Source: Mageeibacillus indolicus UPII9-5
Lineage (GTDB): Bacteria > Bacillota > Clostridia > Saccharofermentanales > Fastidiosipilaceae
Assembly (NCBI RefSeq): GCF_000025225.2
Contig: NC_013895.2
Coordinates: forward strand, 1,178,001-1,242,000
Direction: 5' to 3'
Length of the DNA: 64,000 bases
Made by a program: the position numbers and the translations under genes. The notes below the pieces were generated by a model that was not told the origin of the DNA, did not search any database, and saw only the letters and a program-made list of their open reading frames with translations. Shown piece after piece: positions 18,936-28,035 of this stretch. Numbering within the stretch: the first letter of the stretch is position 1; every line of letters starts with the position of its first letter.

Positions 18936-20351
18936 TTATTTAATTCCATTCGGATACAGAGCGATACTGTTAACTAAAAGCTGCCTCGCCACTTGCAAAG
19001 GTACGCCCGCACCAGCACCGCAGTTTTCTAAAATTACCGCCACGGCTAAAGGATAAGCATCATTCTTTACATAAGCGGCAATCAAGCCGGTTGCCGCTTG
19101 GCCTGCAACCTCAGCAGTACCGGATTTGGCTCCGACCTCAAGGCCACGGATGTCAATAGCTCGAACAAAACCGGTGGCGACAGCGTGTTCCATCAGCTTT
19201 CGCTCCAATCCGGCCTGTTCCGGGCTCATCACCGTCTTGGTCGAGTTTGTTGTGGATATGATGTGATAAACCTTGCCGGTAGGGTCGCGGCGCGCAGCTA
19301 TGATATGAGGTTCAGGCTTTTCCCCATCATTGGCAACGGTAGCCGCCTGTAGCGCCAATTGCAACGGCGTAACTTGTAAAATTATGTCGCCGACAGGCTG
19401 TCCAATTGATGCCCAGGTCAATATTGCCTCATCATGTTCGGGACAGCTGAACCGGCTTGTATTAACTCGCAGGCGATCAAGGCTGAGCGGCGAATTCCAT
19501 CCCCAAGTTTCGGCCATTTGCTGCAACTCGCCCAGACCTACCTTACGCCCTACTTCCCCGAAAAAAATATTGCAAGAATTGGCAAAACCGTCCGTTAAGT
19601 TCATAATTCCGTGGCCGTGGCCGTAAATCTCTTTGGCGGCAGCGTTAAACAGCGGTGCTCCCGTACACTTTACGGTGAAATTCGGGTCATACCGCTCAGA
19701 TTTTATGAATGAGGCGGCAGTTATCATTTTAAAAGTTGAGCCGGGGGGAAACACCCCATTTATCGCCCGATTAAGCAAAGCGGTATCCGGAATATTTTTA
19801 TAATTTATAACATTTACCGGAGCAGTTGATGGAGTTGAGGTCATCGCCAAAACTTCTCCCGTTTTGTAGTTAAGCAAAACAGCTGCACCTTTATAGCCTT
19901 GCATGGCCGTGTAAGCTATTTTGTTTAACCGACTGTCAATAGTAAGTTGCAGGTCATCTCCCCGCAATCCTTCGCCGGTAAAATCAAGGCGCACGCGTCG
20001 GAATATATTGCGTTCGTTTCCCATCAATTCCGGCTGATAGGCAGCTTCGATCGTGTTACCCATTATATGGGTATAATCGCCGACCAACTGCAGGACAGAC
20101 GCTGCTAATACCGGATCGGACGAATATTGCCGCCCGCCCTGTTCACTCGTCGCCAAGGTTATATTATCGCGAGTATAAATTGAACCAGCCAACGCATAAA
20201 GGGAACGCAAAGTATGCTTGTTTTCTCCGGCGGCCGCCCACAAGCTAGATTGGCTGCGGTGTTGTTGCCATATCAGGCCGGTTAACAGGCCGACGCTAAG
20301 CAGCACAAAAATAACAAAAAATATTTTAATGTTTTTAAGAAAACTTTTCAT
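18936..20351 (-). CDS. pbpA: Class B penicillin-binding protein (transpeptidase)
   Basis: This 471-residue peptidoglycan transpeptidase crosslinks septal or lateral wall. It has one N-terminal membrane helix and then a short PBP dimer-type region. The catalytic domain has SxxK as PGSTFK, SxN as NSCN and KTG as GAKSGTAEVAG. The size fits the small PbpA type of actinobacteria and Clostridia rather than the larger FtsI/PBP2 proteins. It follows the FtsW/RodA-like gene by nine bases with AGGAG before its ATG, so the glycosyltransferase and transpeptidase of one wall-synthesis complex are co-expressed. Confidence 0.9.
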   Translation of the reverse strand: MKSFLKNIKIFFVIFVLLSVGLLTGLIWQQHRSQSSLWAAAGENKHTLRSLYALAGSIYTRDNITLATSEQGGRQYSSDPVLAASVLQLVGDYTHIMGNTIEAAYQPELMGNERNIFRRVRLDFTGEGLRGDDLQLTIDSRLNKIAYTAMQGYKGAAVLLNYKTGEVLAMTSTPSTAPVNVINYKNIPDTALLNRAINGVFPPGSTFKMITAASFIKSERYDPNFTVKCTGAPLFNAAAKEIYGHGHGIMNLTDGFANSCNIFFGEVGRKVGLGELQQMAETWGWNSPLSLDRLRVNTSRFSCPEHDEAILTWASIGQPVGDIILQVTPLQLALQAATVANDGEKPEPHIIAARRDPTGKVYHIISTTNSTKTVMSPEQAGLERKLMEHAVATGFVRAIDIRGLEVGAKSGTAEVAGQAATGLIAAYVKNDAYPLAVAVILENCGAGAGVPLQVARQLLVNSIALYPNGIK

Positions 20352-20360
20352 GTATGCTCC

Positions 20361-22304
20361 TCAAGCCCCATTATAACGATTACGTCGACCGGCTAAGCCC
20401 AAAAAAATCGCCGACATGATCAGTTTAGCCAAAACGGAACTACCTCCTTTAGCTATAAAAGGTAAGGTCGCCCCGGTCAGCGGTATTAGTCCGGTTGAAC
20501 CACCGATAACAATCATCGCCTCAAAAAATAGCAAGGTCGCTATTCCCAAAACCATGCTGCCGGTGAAACCGTCTTCTGAGTCCGCAGCCACCAAAATCGA
20601 GCGCAACCAAATTATTAAAAATAGTATAACGACGAATAGCCCCACCAACAGCCCCCATTCTTCACATAAAACACTGAAAACCATATCACCTGAGGCCTCA
20701 GGTATACCAGCCGGGCTGCCATTGCCGATTCCCCTTCCCCACAGACCACCACGCGCGACCGCCTGCAGGCCGAAGACAATCTGCTCATTGCCGGGATTTA
20801 TTTCCGTCCACAGACTTTGCCAACCGTACAGACGCTTACGCACATAAGGGAATAACCGATAAGCGATAACGCTCATGGCCGACCCACCAAGCAGCAAAAC
20901 ACCGGCTCGCCAATATTCCGAGGTCATTATGATATAAACTACCAAAGTAGTCGGCAAAAGCATCATTACCGAGCCTAAATCAGGCAACATCATTATTAGA
21001 AAAAAGTTCAGGCCGGCCCAGGCGGCAAAAAACAATTGTTGTCTCAGGCGTGGCCTGATTTTAAAGAAACCGGCCAAAACGATCAAATAAGTTATTTTGG
21101 CAAATTCGGAAAGTTGCAGGCTGACACCGCCTAAACTTAGCCACAGACCGGCACCGTGGCCGCCAGTGTCTCGCCCCAAAATCAGCGTTGCCAAGTATAA
21201 TAGCGGGGTTATCGCCAAACAAAAAGGCATTACGCTTTCCAAAATTCTGGTGTGACTTACCAAAATATAAATAATCGGCAGCAAAACCAGACCCAAAATT
21301 AAAGCTGTCACCTGGGTTCGATATTCCTTGACCACATAGTCAATCAGTTCGGCAAAAACCCGGTGGTCACCGGCCAACTTGGCCGCTACAATCTGAGAAC
21401 GGTTGATCAGGGCCAGTCGGAACTGCACCACGTTTCCCAACAAAATTAACTGAGCCATGGTCAAAAAGCTGCAGCGGTCAAAATTGGCACTGGTAAGTGG
21501 CAGCAGCAAGAAATACCCATTTAAAAGCACGGCAATGATTATCTCGTAAGCGGCCACCGCTTTAACGATGGAAAGATCATTGGTTGGGAAAAGCATATAC
21601 ATGACCATATAGCTAAGCAAAATGAAAAAGTTCATACCGAGCCAAGGCAACCACGGTCCTTTATCCCCCAAAATATCGGCCAAACCGGTCATTTCCTCAG
21701 CAGTAGTTGCAACTTTTTGTAAGGCTTGAAAATTACCTGACTGACGGTCAGCTAAACTTTCATCATAGGTAAAACCGGCACGAATAGTTTCTTCCCGTTC
21801 ATCGACGAAGGTCAATTCCAGACCGTTAAAGCCTATTTTGTCTCGGCTGACTAAAATATGGGGACCGGTCAGGCTATCTCCGTTTAAAGTTACATTGGTA
21901 TGTCCGGTAGGGCGTACATACCAATTGCCGTCGAACCGATAAACGATTACAGCTCGCCGCTCCATATGAGGAATACTGAAAACCAGATCACAGGCGGCTG
22001 ATCTTCCTATGACGGTAGTCGAATAAAGCGGCAATGCTATCGCCGTCTTTCCGGCTTGAGAACGCAGCTGCCCTTGGGTCGGCCAATCTTTAGGCATCAA
22101 ATTGAGTTGTGACCAGGATGCAAGCCCGTGAGCAGGCGAGGGAGTCGGAAAAAGGAAGAGAAAAAAGCCGGGCATGGCCGCCGAACGCAACTTGATCCGG
22201 GCGCGCACTTGTTTCAAAGCAAAGCGAGCCAGGTGAAACGTCACAAATCCTATTATGAGTATGAATATATATCTGGAAAGGTATGCCAACCTTGCGGCGT
22301 CCAT
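20361..22304 (-). CDS. FtsW/RodA/SpoVE-family glycosyltransferase with N-terminal FHA-like domain
   Basis: This protein of about 647 residues joins a short N-terminal membrane helix, an FHA-like domain at about residues 91-169 and a ten-helix SEDS domain. SEDS proteins polymerise glycan strands from lipid II with a partner class B PBP, encoded directly downstream here. SEDS features include GLWLSLGGVSLQLSEFAK, PDLGSVMM and GNGSPAGIPEASGDMVFSV. The FHA part shows VIGRSAACDLVF and TNVTLNG, but the usual Ser-Arg-x-x-His patch reads MERRAVIV, so phosphothreonine binding may be altered. The start is the ATG at 22304, with ATAGGAGG four bases upstream. A longer frame from 22352 has no ribosome site. 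Confidence 0.88.
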   Translation of the reverse strand: MDAARLAYLSRYIFILIIGFVTFHLARFALKQVRARIKLRSAAMPGFFLFLFPTPSPAHGLASWSQLNLMPKDWPTQGQLRSQAGKTAIALPLYSTTVIGRSAACDLVFSIPHMERRAVIVYRFDGNWYVRPTGHTNVTLNGDSLTGPHILVSRDKIGFNGLELTFVDEREETIRAGFTYDESLADRQSGNFQALQKVATTAEEMTGLADILGDKGPWLPWLGMNFFILLSYMVMYMLFPTNDLSIVKAVAAYEIIIAVLLNGYFLLLPLTSANFDRCSFLTMAQLILLGNVVQFRLALINRSQIVAAKLAGDHRVFAELIDYVVKEYRTQVTALILGLVLLPIIYILVSHTRILESVMPFCLAITPLLYLATLILGRDTGGHGAGLWLSLGGVSLQLSEFAKITYLIVLAGFFKIRPRLRQQLFFAAWAGLNFFLIMMLPDLGSVMMLLPTTLVVYIIMTSEYWRAGVLLLGGSAMSVIAYRLFPYVRKRLYGWQSLWTEINPGNEQIVFGLQAVARGGLWGRGIGNGSPAGIPEASGDMVFSVLCEEWGLLVGLFVVILFLIIWLRSILVAADSEDGFTGSMVLGIATLLFFEAMIVIGGSTGLIPLTGATLPFIAKGGSSVLAKLIMSAIFLGLAGRRNRYNGA

Positions 22305-22467
22305 TTTGCCTCCTATTTCGCGGGTGAGCAGCCGAGATGAATATCGGATCATAAATTAAGCGGATTAGCGGATAGTTTTGCGGATAACTTTCCGTATTTC
22401 ATCGGCAAATTAACCTAGTTGTAATGACATTGTAATATTGTTACGGCATGGTCACATGTCCACCTGT

Positions 22468-22528
22468 ATTTTACCACACTTCTTACCTCGGCCGCATTAC
22501 TTACAGTTCTCCTCATTTGTGGTAAAAT
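22468..22528. promoter_or_regulatory. Divergent promoters with identical extended -10 boxes
   Basis: An 11-bp perfect inverted repeat, ATTTTACCACA (22468-22478) and TGTGGTAAAAT (22518-22528), places an extended -10 (TGG-TAAAAT) facing each way. On the plus strand TTACAG at 22501-22506 gives a 16-base spacing to TAAAAT for the gene at 22585. On the minus strand the FtsW-like gene gets the same -10 without an obvious -35. Confidence 0.55.
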
Positions 22529-22584
22529 CTCATTGTCGCTCTTAGAAAGAGCAGCTATTATGAACTGCCCATTGAGGTGATATT

Positions 22585-23439
22585 ATGCCCTTTCACATGT
22601 ATAAACGTCAAGGTGATTCGCAATCGAAGAAGGCAAAAACAGTTACAGATTTCGCATCCACTTCTTATGCTTCGTCGGCTGATTCGAATTCGTCCGGTTC
22701 GACCACGTCCACGCCGGCTGCGTCAAAGTCGGCTGCATCCACATCGGCTGCATCCACATCGGCCGCATCCACATCAGCCAAGTCTACCCCAACTAGGGCC
22801 AAGCTCGCCAAACGACCGGCGGTTTATGGCAAATACGGCAGCTCAGCCTCGGCCCAACCTTGTCAACGCCAACCCATCATAGCAGCTCCACGGCGTTTTT
22901 TCCTTCTCTGCCTGCCGTTATGTATATTTTTGCTAATTGCATACATATACACAGAGCGTGATATAACCTATCGACAAGCTGCTTTGCATTCTACAGTTAC
23001 TAACGGGGTGTACGGGAAATATCTGTATGTCAATTATAAAGTAAACAAGCTTTTAAGCGACAAAAGCCGCGTTGATGAATATTATTATCGCTTGGTCGAG
23101 ATCGAAAATCAGAGCGTACCGTATGTCATCTTATCTTACAGAGTAGATGAAGCAGCTTCACTTGAGCCAGAACTAGCTCATCTGCCCCGCCGTTTTACCG
23201 GACGAATCGACACTGCCGGCGGTGAAGACCATGAATTAATAAAAAAATATCTTGTTCGTCCCGCGCTTCAACAAGGCTATCCCTCCTCCCTCGCCGCCAA
23301 CATGTACTATGTATTCAACATCAGCCGCTTTACTTATGCATATCGCTATCGCAACGCCGTGATACTAATCATCATCATTATATTGGCTGCTTTACCGATT
23401 ACAGACAATTATCTCCGCCGCCGCCAGCGCAACATGTAA
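22585..23439 (+). CDS. Unknown bitopic membrane protein with Ser/Ala/Thr repeats
   Basis: I do not recognise this 284-residue protein. The first 75 residues are Ser/Ala/Thr-rich, with a SAAST unit repeated in tandem around residues 47-64, and would lie in the cytoplasm. A membrane helix follows (FFLLCLPLCIFLLIAYIY), then an extracytoplasmic region of about 130 residues with many Tyr and charged residues, a second helix (NAVILIIIIILAALPI) and a basic tail. The ATG has TTGAGGTG seven bases upstream. It is transcribed divergently from the FtsW-like gene from a mirrored promoter, so an envelope role is possible but unproven. Confidence 0.7.
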   Translation: MPFHMYKRQGDSQSKKAKTVTDFASTSYASSADSNSSGSTTSTPAASKSAASTSAASTSAASTSAKSTPTRAKLAKRPAVYGKYGSSASAQPCQRQPIIAAPRRFFLLCLPLCIFLLIAYIYTERDITYRQAALHSTVTNGVYGKYLYVNYKVNKLLSDKSRVDEYYYRLVEIENQSVPYVILSYRVDEAASLEPELAHLPRRFTGRIDTAGGEDHELIKKYLVRPALQQGYPSSLAANMYYVFNISRFTYAYRYRNAVILIIIIILAALPITDNYLRRRQRNM

Positions 23440-23467
23440 ACAAGCTGACAACGGCATCCACGATCCT

Positions 23468-23509
23468 ACAATTACGGTAATTGTTAAGTGATTTTTAAGA
23501 TAGTATAAT
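23468..23509 (+). promoter_or_regulatory. trkA promoter with overlapping palindromic operator
   Basis: TTGTTA (23481-23486) and a perfect TATAAT (23504-23509) are 17 bases apart. A palindrome ACAATTAC-G-GTAATTGT (23468-23484, eight-base arms) overlaps the -35, so a bound repressor would block polymerase. The start codon is about 57 bp downstream. Confidence 0.75.
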
Positions 23510-23566
23510 TCCATAAAGCAGACCGATGATCAGTCATCACTTTTAATATGCGGTTAGGAGGCCGGA

Positions 23567-24922
23567 ATGAAAATCACCATCGTCGGGGCGGGTAAAGTAG
23601 GCGAAAAACTTTGTATCGACTTAGCATCTGAAGGCCATGATATCGTCCTCATCGAAAAAAATGAAAAAACCCTTAACCGAATCATTGCCCAAGCAGATAT
23701 TGCCGGAGTTGTCGGCAACGGAGCGCTTTACGAAACCCAAGTGGCCGCCGGAGTCGGCGAAAGCGACATATTCATTGCGGTAACACCCCAAGATGAAACC
23801 AACATAATAGCCGCAATCACCGCCAAGGTACTTAACCATCGCACCACAATCGCCCGTGTACGTGACCCAGATTACACCACACAAATGAACTTCCTTCGCC
23901 GCAAAATGGGCATCGGCCTGATGATCAACCCCGAACAGCAAGCAGCCCGTTCAATTATTCAAATGATCCAGTTTCCAGAAGCGATAGCTGTTGACCAATT
24001 TGCCAATGGGCGAGTTTACGTAGTACAGTTTCTGGTTAACGCCGGCAGTCCCTTGGTCGGCTTAAAAATGAAAGATCTGCGCCCCAAATTCAGCGATGTC
24101 CTAGTTGGAATTATCGAACGTACCGACGGACAGGTTTTGATTCCTTCCGGCTACATTGAAATTCGTGCCGGCGACATCATCCATGTTACTGGGGAAATGA
24201 AACAACTGATCAAATTTTACAACTGTTTAGGCGGCCATTCCGAAAAAATACGCTCGGCCATGATCATTGGTGGCGGTCGTATAACAAGATACCTCATCCC
24301 TGCTCTGTTACGCTATGGCATCAAGTTGAAGGTGATCGAAAAATCCCTTGAACCGGCTAATTACCTGGCCGGAATGTACAGTGACATATCTGTAGTCAAC
24401 GGAGATGGGACCAGCCAGGCAACCCTGCTGGAACAACGAATTCAAGACTATGATGCGGTTATTTCTTTAACCGGTATAGACGAAGAAAACCTGCTGATCG
24501 GCCTGTTTGCCGAAACCCAGAAAGTGCCCAAAATCATTTCCAAAGTCAACCGGATAAATTTGCTTGATCTCCTGCACTCACAGGCAATTCAATCGATTGT
24601 AACCCCTAAAGAATTAGTAGCTGATGAAATTATTCGTCTGGTACGCGCCAAAGCCAACTCAGAAGGTTCAAAAGTGGAATCGCTGTATCGTTTAGCCCGA
24701 GGCAAAGTAGAAGCTTTACAATTCACCGTAACTGCCAAAAGTAAAAGCATCAACGTTCCGCTGCAAGATTTGCCCATCCGTCCAGAAACGATTATCACTT
24801 ACATTCTACGCGATCGTGATCTTATCTTCCCGACTGGCCAGGATTGCATTCTGCCGGAAGATCGGGTAATTGTATTTACAACTTACAAAAACTTCGATGA
24901 CTTGGACGACATTTTGCAATAA
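23567..24922 (+). CDS. trkA: Potassium uptake regulatory subunit TrkA
   Basis: This 451-residue cytoplasmic NAD(H)-binding protein gates the Trk potassium channel. It has two tandem RCK repeats, each with a Rossmann RCK_N part and a RCK_C part. The first begins ITIVGAGKVGEKL with the dinucleotide glycines and a downstream Asp/Glu (VLIEKNEKTL). The second begins SAMIIGGGRITRYL near residue 225. Length matches full TrkA rather than the single-repeat KtrA. The start is an ATG with TTAGGAGG upstream. trkH follows after 47 bp. Confidence 0.95.
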   Translation: MKITIVGAGKVGEKLCIDLASEGHDIVLIEKNEKTLNRIIAQADIAGVVGNGALYETQVAAGVGESDIFIAVTPQDETNIIAAITAKVLNHRTTIARVRDPDYTTQMNFLRRKMGIGLMINPEQQAARSIIQMIQFPEAIAVDQFANGRVYVVQFLVNAGSPLVGLKMKDLRPKFSDVLVGIIERTDGQVLIPSGYIEIRAGDIIHVTGEMKQLIKFYNCLGGHSEKIRSAMIIGGGRITRYLIPALLRYGIKLKVIEKSLEPANYLAGMYSDISVVNGDGTSQATLLEQRIQDYDAVISLTGIDEENLLIGLFAETQKVPKIISKVNRINLLDLLHSQAIQSIVTPKELVADEIIRLVRAKANSEGSKVESLYRLARGKVEALQFTVTAKSKSINVPLQDLPIRPETIITYILRDRDLIFPTGQDCILPEDRVIVFTTYKNFDDLDDILQ

Positions 24923-24969
24923 TTTGCGTCTGAAAGCTGCCAGCAAGGGCGGAAAACTTAGGAGTAAGA

Positions 24970-26427
24970 ATGAACTTAGGAATTATTCGGCTTATGTTGG
25001 GCCGATTGTTATGGATAATCGCCGGACTGATGGTTTTTCCACTGTTCGTAGCACTTTTTTACCAAGAAAGTTGGCATAATCTGCTGGCCTTGTCGGGAAG
25101 CATCGTCTTAGCCTTGCTCGGCGGGCTAGTACTGCGTATCAAAATGCCGACAAACAAACAAATGTTTGCACGCGAAGGTTTTATCCTTTGTGCTCTGTCG
25201 TGGCTAGCACTATCAATTTTCGGAGCGTTGCCTTTCTATTTCAGCGGCGCCGTCCCGTCTTATGTCGACGCGTTATTTGAAACAGCCAGCGGCTTCACCA
25301 CTACCGGAGCAAGTGTTTTGACAAATGTGGAGGCCTTGCCAAAAAGCATGGCCTTTTGGCGCAGTTTCACTCACCTCATCGGGGGAATGGGAGTTTTAGT
25401 CTTTATTCTGGCCATTTTGCCGGCTAACGAACGGCACTCTTCCTCAATCTATCTGATGAAAGCCGAGGTTCCAGGGCCTACCTTCGATAAATTATTGTCC
25501 AAAATCAAAGACACCTCACGTATTTTATACCAAATATATTTGGCAATGACCATGGTTTTGATTCTTCTGCTCATGGCCGGCGGAATGTCGTTGTTTGACG
25601 CGTGCATTCATGCTTTCGGGACAGCGGGAACCGGCGGTTTCAGCAATTACGCGGCCGGGGTCGGATCTTTTCACTCACCATATATAGAATATGTTTTAGG
25701 TGTTGGGATGTTGCTTTTTGGAATAAATTTCAACCTGTATTATCTGCTTCTTTTAAAACAGTTTAAGTCTGTTTTCAAGGATGAAGAACTGCGCTGGTTC
25801 TTAAGCATTGTCGGTATTGCTGTGCTTTTAATTTCTGGCAGCCTCTGGTCCAGCTATACAGATCATTGGCGGATGTTCCGTGATGTGTTTTTTACGGTCA
25901 GCTCGGTCATATCGACTACGGGATTTGCCACCGTCAATTTTGGTGCCTGGCCGTTATTTGCACAGGTCATTTTGCTCGGGCTCATGTTTTTCGGCAGTTG
26001 TGCCGGATCCACAGCTGGCGGTTTAAAGATATCTCGCGTGGCCTTGATTTTCAAATCTTTCAGTGCTGAAATTAAATCTACTTTGAACCCTAATCGTATT
26101 GTACGTTTAAAATTCAATGCCAAACCGGTGCCAGCTGAAACGGTTCACGGAATTCACAGTTATTTCGTGCTGTATATAATTATTTTTGCCGCTGCCGTTC
26201 TTTTGGTAAGTCCATACTGCAATTCTTTGTTAACCGCCGTGAGCTCAGTTGCCGCCACTTTGAACAACATCGGTCCGGGGTTAGATGCGGTAGGTCCGAG
26301 TGCTAACTTTGCCTTTTTCCCAACTTGGCCCAAATTGTTGCTAACCTTAACTATGATTATCGGACGTTTGGAAATACTGCCGGTAATTCTTCTATTCTCC
26401 CCGCGAGCTTGGAAAAAAGGGTGCTAG
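24970..26427 (+). CDS. trkH: Potassium uptake channel subunit TrkH
   Basis: This 485-residue membrane protein of the TrkH/KtrB superfamily is the pore partner of TrkA. The four pore-loop segments with their selectivity glycines are visible: SGFTTTGASVL, GTAGTGGFSNY, SSVISTTGFATVNF and the late LNNIGPGLDAVG region. The intracellular gate region CAGSTAGGLKISR is present. The size fits TrkH. The ATG has TTAGGAG about five bases upstream. Its stop shares the palindrome CTAG with the stop of the convergent mgtE gene, so there is no space for a terminator between them. Confidence 0.94.
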   Translation: MNLGIIRLMLGRLLWIIAGLMVFPLFVALFYQESWHNLLALSGSIVLALLGGLVLRIKMPTNKQMFAREGFILCALSWLALSIFGALPFYFSGAVPSYVDALFETASGFTTTGASVLTNVEALPKSMAFWRSFTHLIGGMGVLVFILAILPANERHSSSIYLMKAEVPGPTFDKLLSKIKDTSRILYQIYLAMTMVLILLLMAGGMSLFDACIHAFGTAGTGGFSNYAAGVGSFHSPYIEYVLGVGMLLFGINFNLYYLLLLKQFKSVFKDEELRWFLSIVGIAVLLISGSLWSSYTDHWRMFRDVFFTVSSVISTTGFATVNFGAWPLFAQVILLGLMFFGSCAGSTAGGLKISRVALIFKSFSAEIKSTLNPNRIVRLKFNAKPVPAETVHGIHSYFVLYIIIFAAAVLLVSPYCNSLLTAVSSVAATLNNIGPGLDAVGPSANFAFFPTWPKLLLTLTMIIGRLEILPVILLFSPRAWKKGC

Positions 26428-27785
26428 GGTTGTCCCAAAATTGCAACCGCTACATTGAAGTAAACAATCAATGATAATGCGTCCACCACAGTCGTAATTA
26501 TAGGCGTGGCCATGATAGCCGGATCCATCTTACAAAGTTTGGCCAGCAGCGGCAAAGCACCGCCGACCAGTTTTGAAACGATTACCGTACACAACATCGC
26601 CAAAGAAACAATAATACCAACAGTCACATTGTGATTATAGAAAAAATAGATGCGGATAAAGTTCACCATTGACAGTGGAACACCGACCAACAAAGCAACC
26701 CGCAGTTCCGTCCACAGGACGATGCCCATGTCCTTATAACTCAACTCATCCAAGGCAATACCACGGATCATAAGTCCGCTTGATTGGGATCCAGCATTCC
26801 CGCCGGTGTCGGTCAGCATCGGAATAAAGCTTACCAGCAGAGGCAGCGACAGGAACGCCGCCTCATAATGTTGTAGTATACTTCCGTTGATCATGCCGGA
26901 GATCATCAGCAGTAATAGCCAACCCAACCGCCGCTTAGCATGTTCAAAAACCCCGGTTTTCAAATATGATTTTTCGGATGGCTGAACGGCCGCCATGATG
27001 GACAAATCTTCTGTTGTCTCATCGCGAAGAACATCAACCGCATCATCAACCGTGATAATACCGACAAGTCTTCGCTCTTGATCTACCACCGGAACAGCTA
27101 ACAGGTCATAGTGCTGGATGGCATTGGCCGCCACTTCTTGATCATCTGTAGTATAAACGGAAACTACGCTGGTTTCCATTATATCTTCGATCATCGCGTC
27201 GTCGGACGCGGCTAATATTTCTCTGACCGTCGTCACACCTTCCAAAATTCGATCGGCAGTGGTGACATAGCAAGTATAGATCATTTCAAATTCGTCAGCC
27301 TTGGTGCGTAAACGTTTCAAGGCCTCAGCTACGGTCATTTTCTTTCGCAAATGGACATATTCGGTAGTCATTTTCGAGCCGGCAGAATCTTCCGGATATT
27401 GTAATATCTTGTTGACGATGGCTCGCTTTTGCGGCGGCGTGTTACGCAGGACGCGCTTAGCGACAGTGGCCGGCAATTCTTCCAAAAAATCCACCAAGTC
27501 GTCGACAAAAAGTTCTTCGATCAGCTCCTGCATTTCCAAATCACTATAAGCCGTCACCAACTTTTCCTGCAGTTCACCTGAAAAATACGCAAATACTTCT
27601 ATACCTATATCTTTAGGTAGCGTGCGAAAGATCAGCGCAGCTTTGGTGGTGTCGACACTGTCCAAAAACTCCGCTATATCAGCTGGTTGCATTTCAATTA
27701 AAATATTGCGTAGCGGGATATACTGACCCTCAGCCGATAAGGCCTGCATTTCTTCCCATTTCTCCGGATTAGACTCTCTGATCAT
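26424..27785 (-). CDS. mgtE: Magnesium transporter MgtE
   Basis: This 453-residue magnesium channel has the full MgtE layout. An N-terminal superhelical domain (about 20-130) includes the IEELFVDDLVDFLEELP type repeats. A CBS pair follows (about 135-255, with DIMETSVVSVYTTD and LVGIITVDDAVDVL), then a plug helix and five membrane helices with the family region PMLTDTGGNAGSQSSGL. The N and CBS domains sense cytoplasmic Mg2+. It is convergent with trkH with a four-base overlap, and the ATG follows ACAGGA. Confidence 0.95.
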   Translation of the reverse strand: MIRESNPEKWEEMQALSAEGQYIPLRNILIEMQPADIAEFLDSVDTTKAALIFRTLPKDIGIEVFAYFSGELQEKLVTAYSDLEMQELIEELFVDDLVDFLEELPATVAKRVLRNTPPQKRAIVNKILQYPEDSAGSKMTTEYVHLRKKMTVAEALKRLRTKADEFEMIYTCYVTTADRILEGVTTVREILAASDDAMIEDIMETSVVSVYTTDDQEVAANAIQHYDLLAVPVVDQERRLVGIITVDDAVDVLRDETTEDLSIMAAVQPSEKSYLKTGVFEHAKRRLGWLLLLMISGMINGSILQHYEAAFLSLPLLVSFIPMLTDTGGNAGSQSSGLMIRGIALDELSYKDMGIVLWTELRVALLVGVPLSMVNFIRIYFFYNHNVTVGIIVSLAMLCTVIVSKLVGGALPLLAKLCKMDPAIMATPIITTVVDALSLIVYFNVAVAILGQP

Positions 27786-28035
27786 GCTAACATCCTGTCC
27801 GCGTAAGCCGCTTATAAATTAACCACATGTCGGAAGATGGTAACTTATATTTTAACTTATTAGGCGTTCAAAGCAAAGCAGAATTTAATTTTTGCCCAAA
27901 TATATGATGGAACAAAACATATAGGACAAATATAGTATGGGTATGGAGTAAGCGGACGGGTATGAAGAAAAATAAAAATATAACTTGTACCGTTTTCAAA
28001 TAACATGTAAGCTGTTAAGCGAGGTGTACGAACAC
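27786..28035. other. Divergent intergenic region between mgtE and oxidoreductase genes
   Basis: This AT-rich stretch should hold the promoters of two divergent genes. I see a degenerate direct repeat (ACATATAGGACA / ACAAATATAGTA near 27917-27935) but no clear -35/-10 pair and no small gene with a good ribosome site. Confidence 0.35.

Noticed and set aside
22721-22790. CRISPR-like or direct repeat array
   Set aside because: The repeats are short in-frame codon repeats (SAAST) inside a coding region, without unique spacers.
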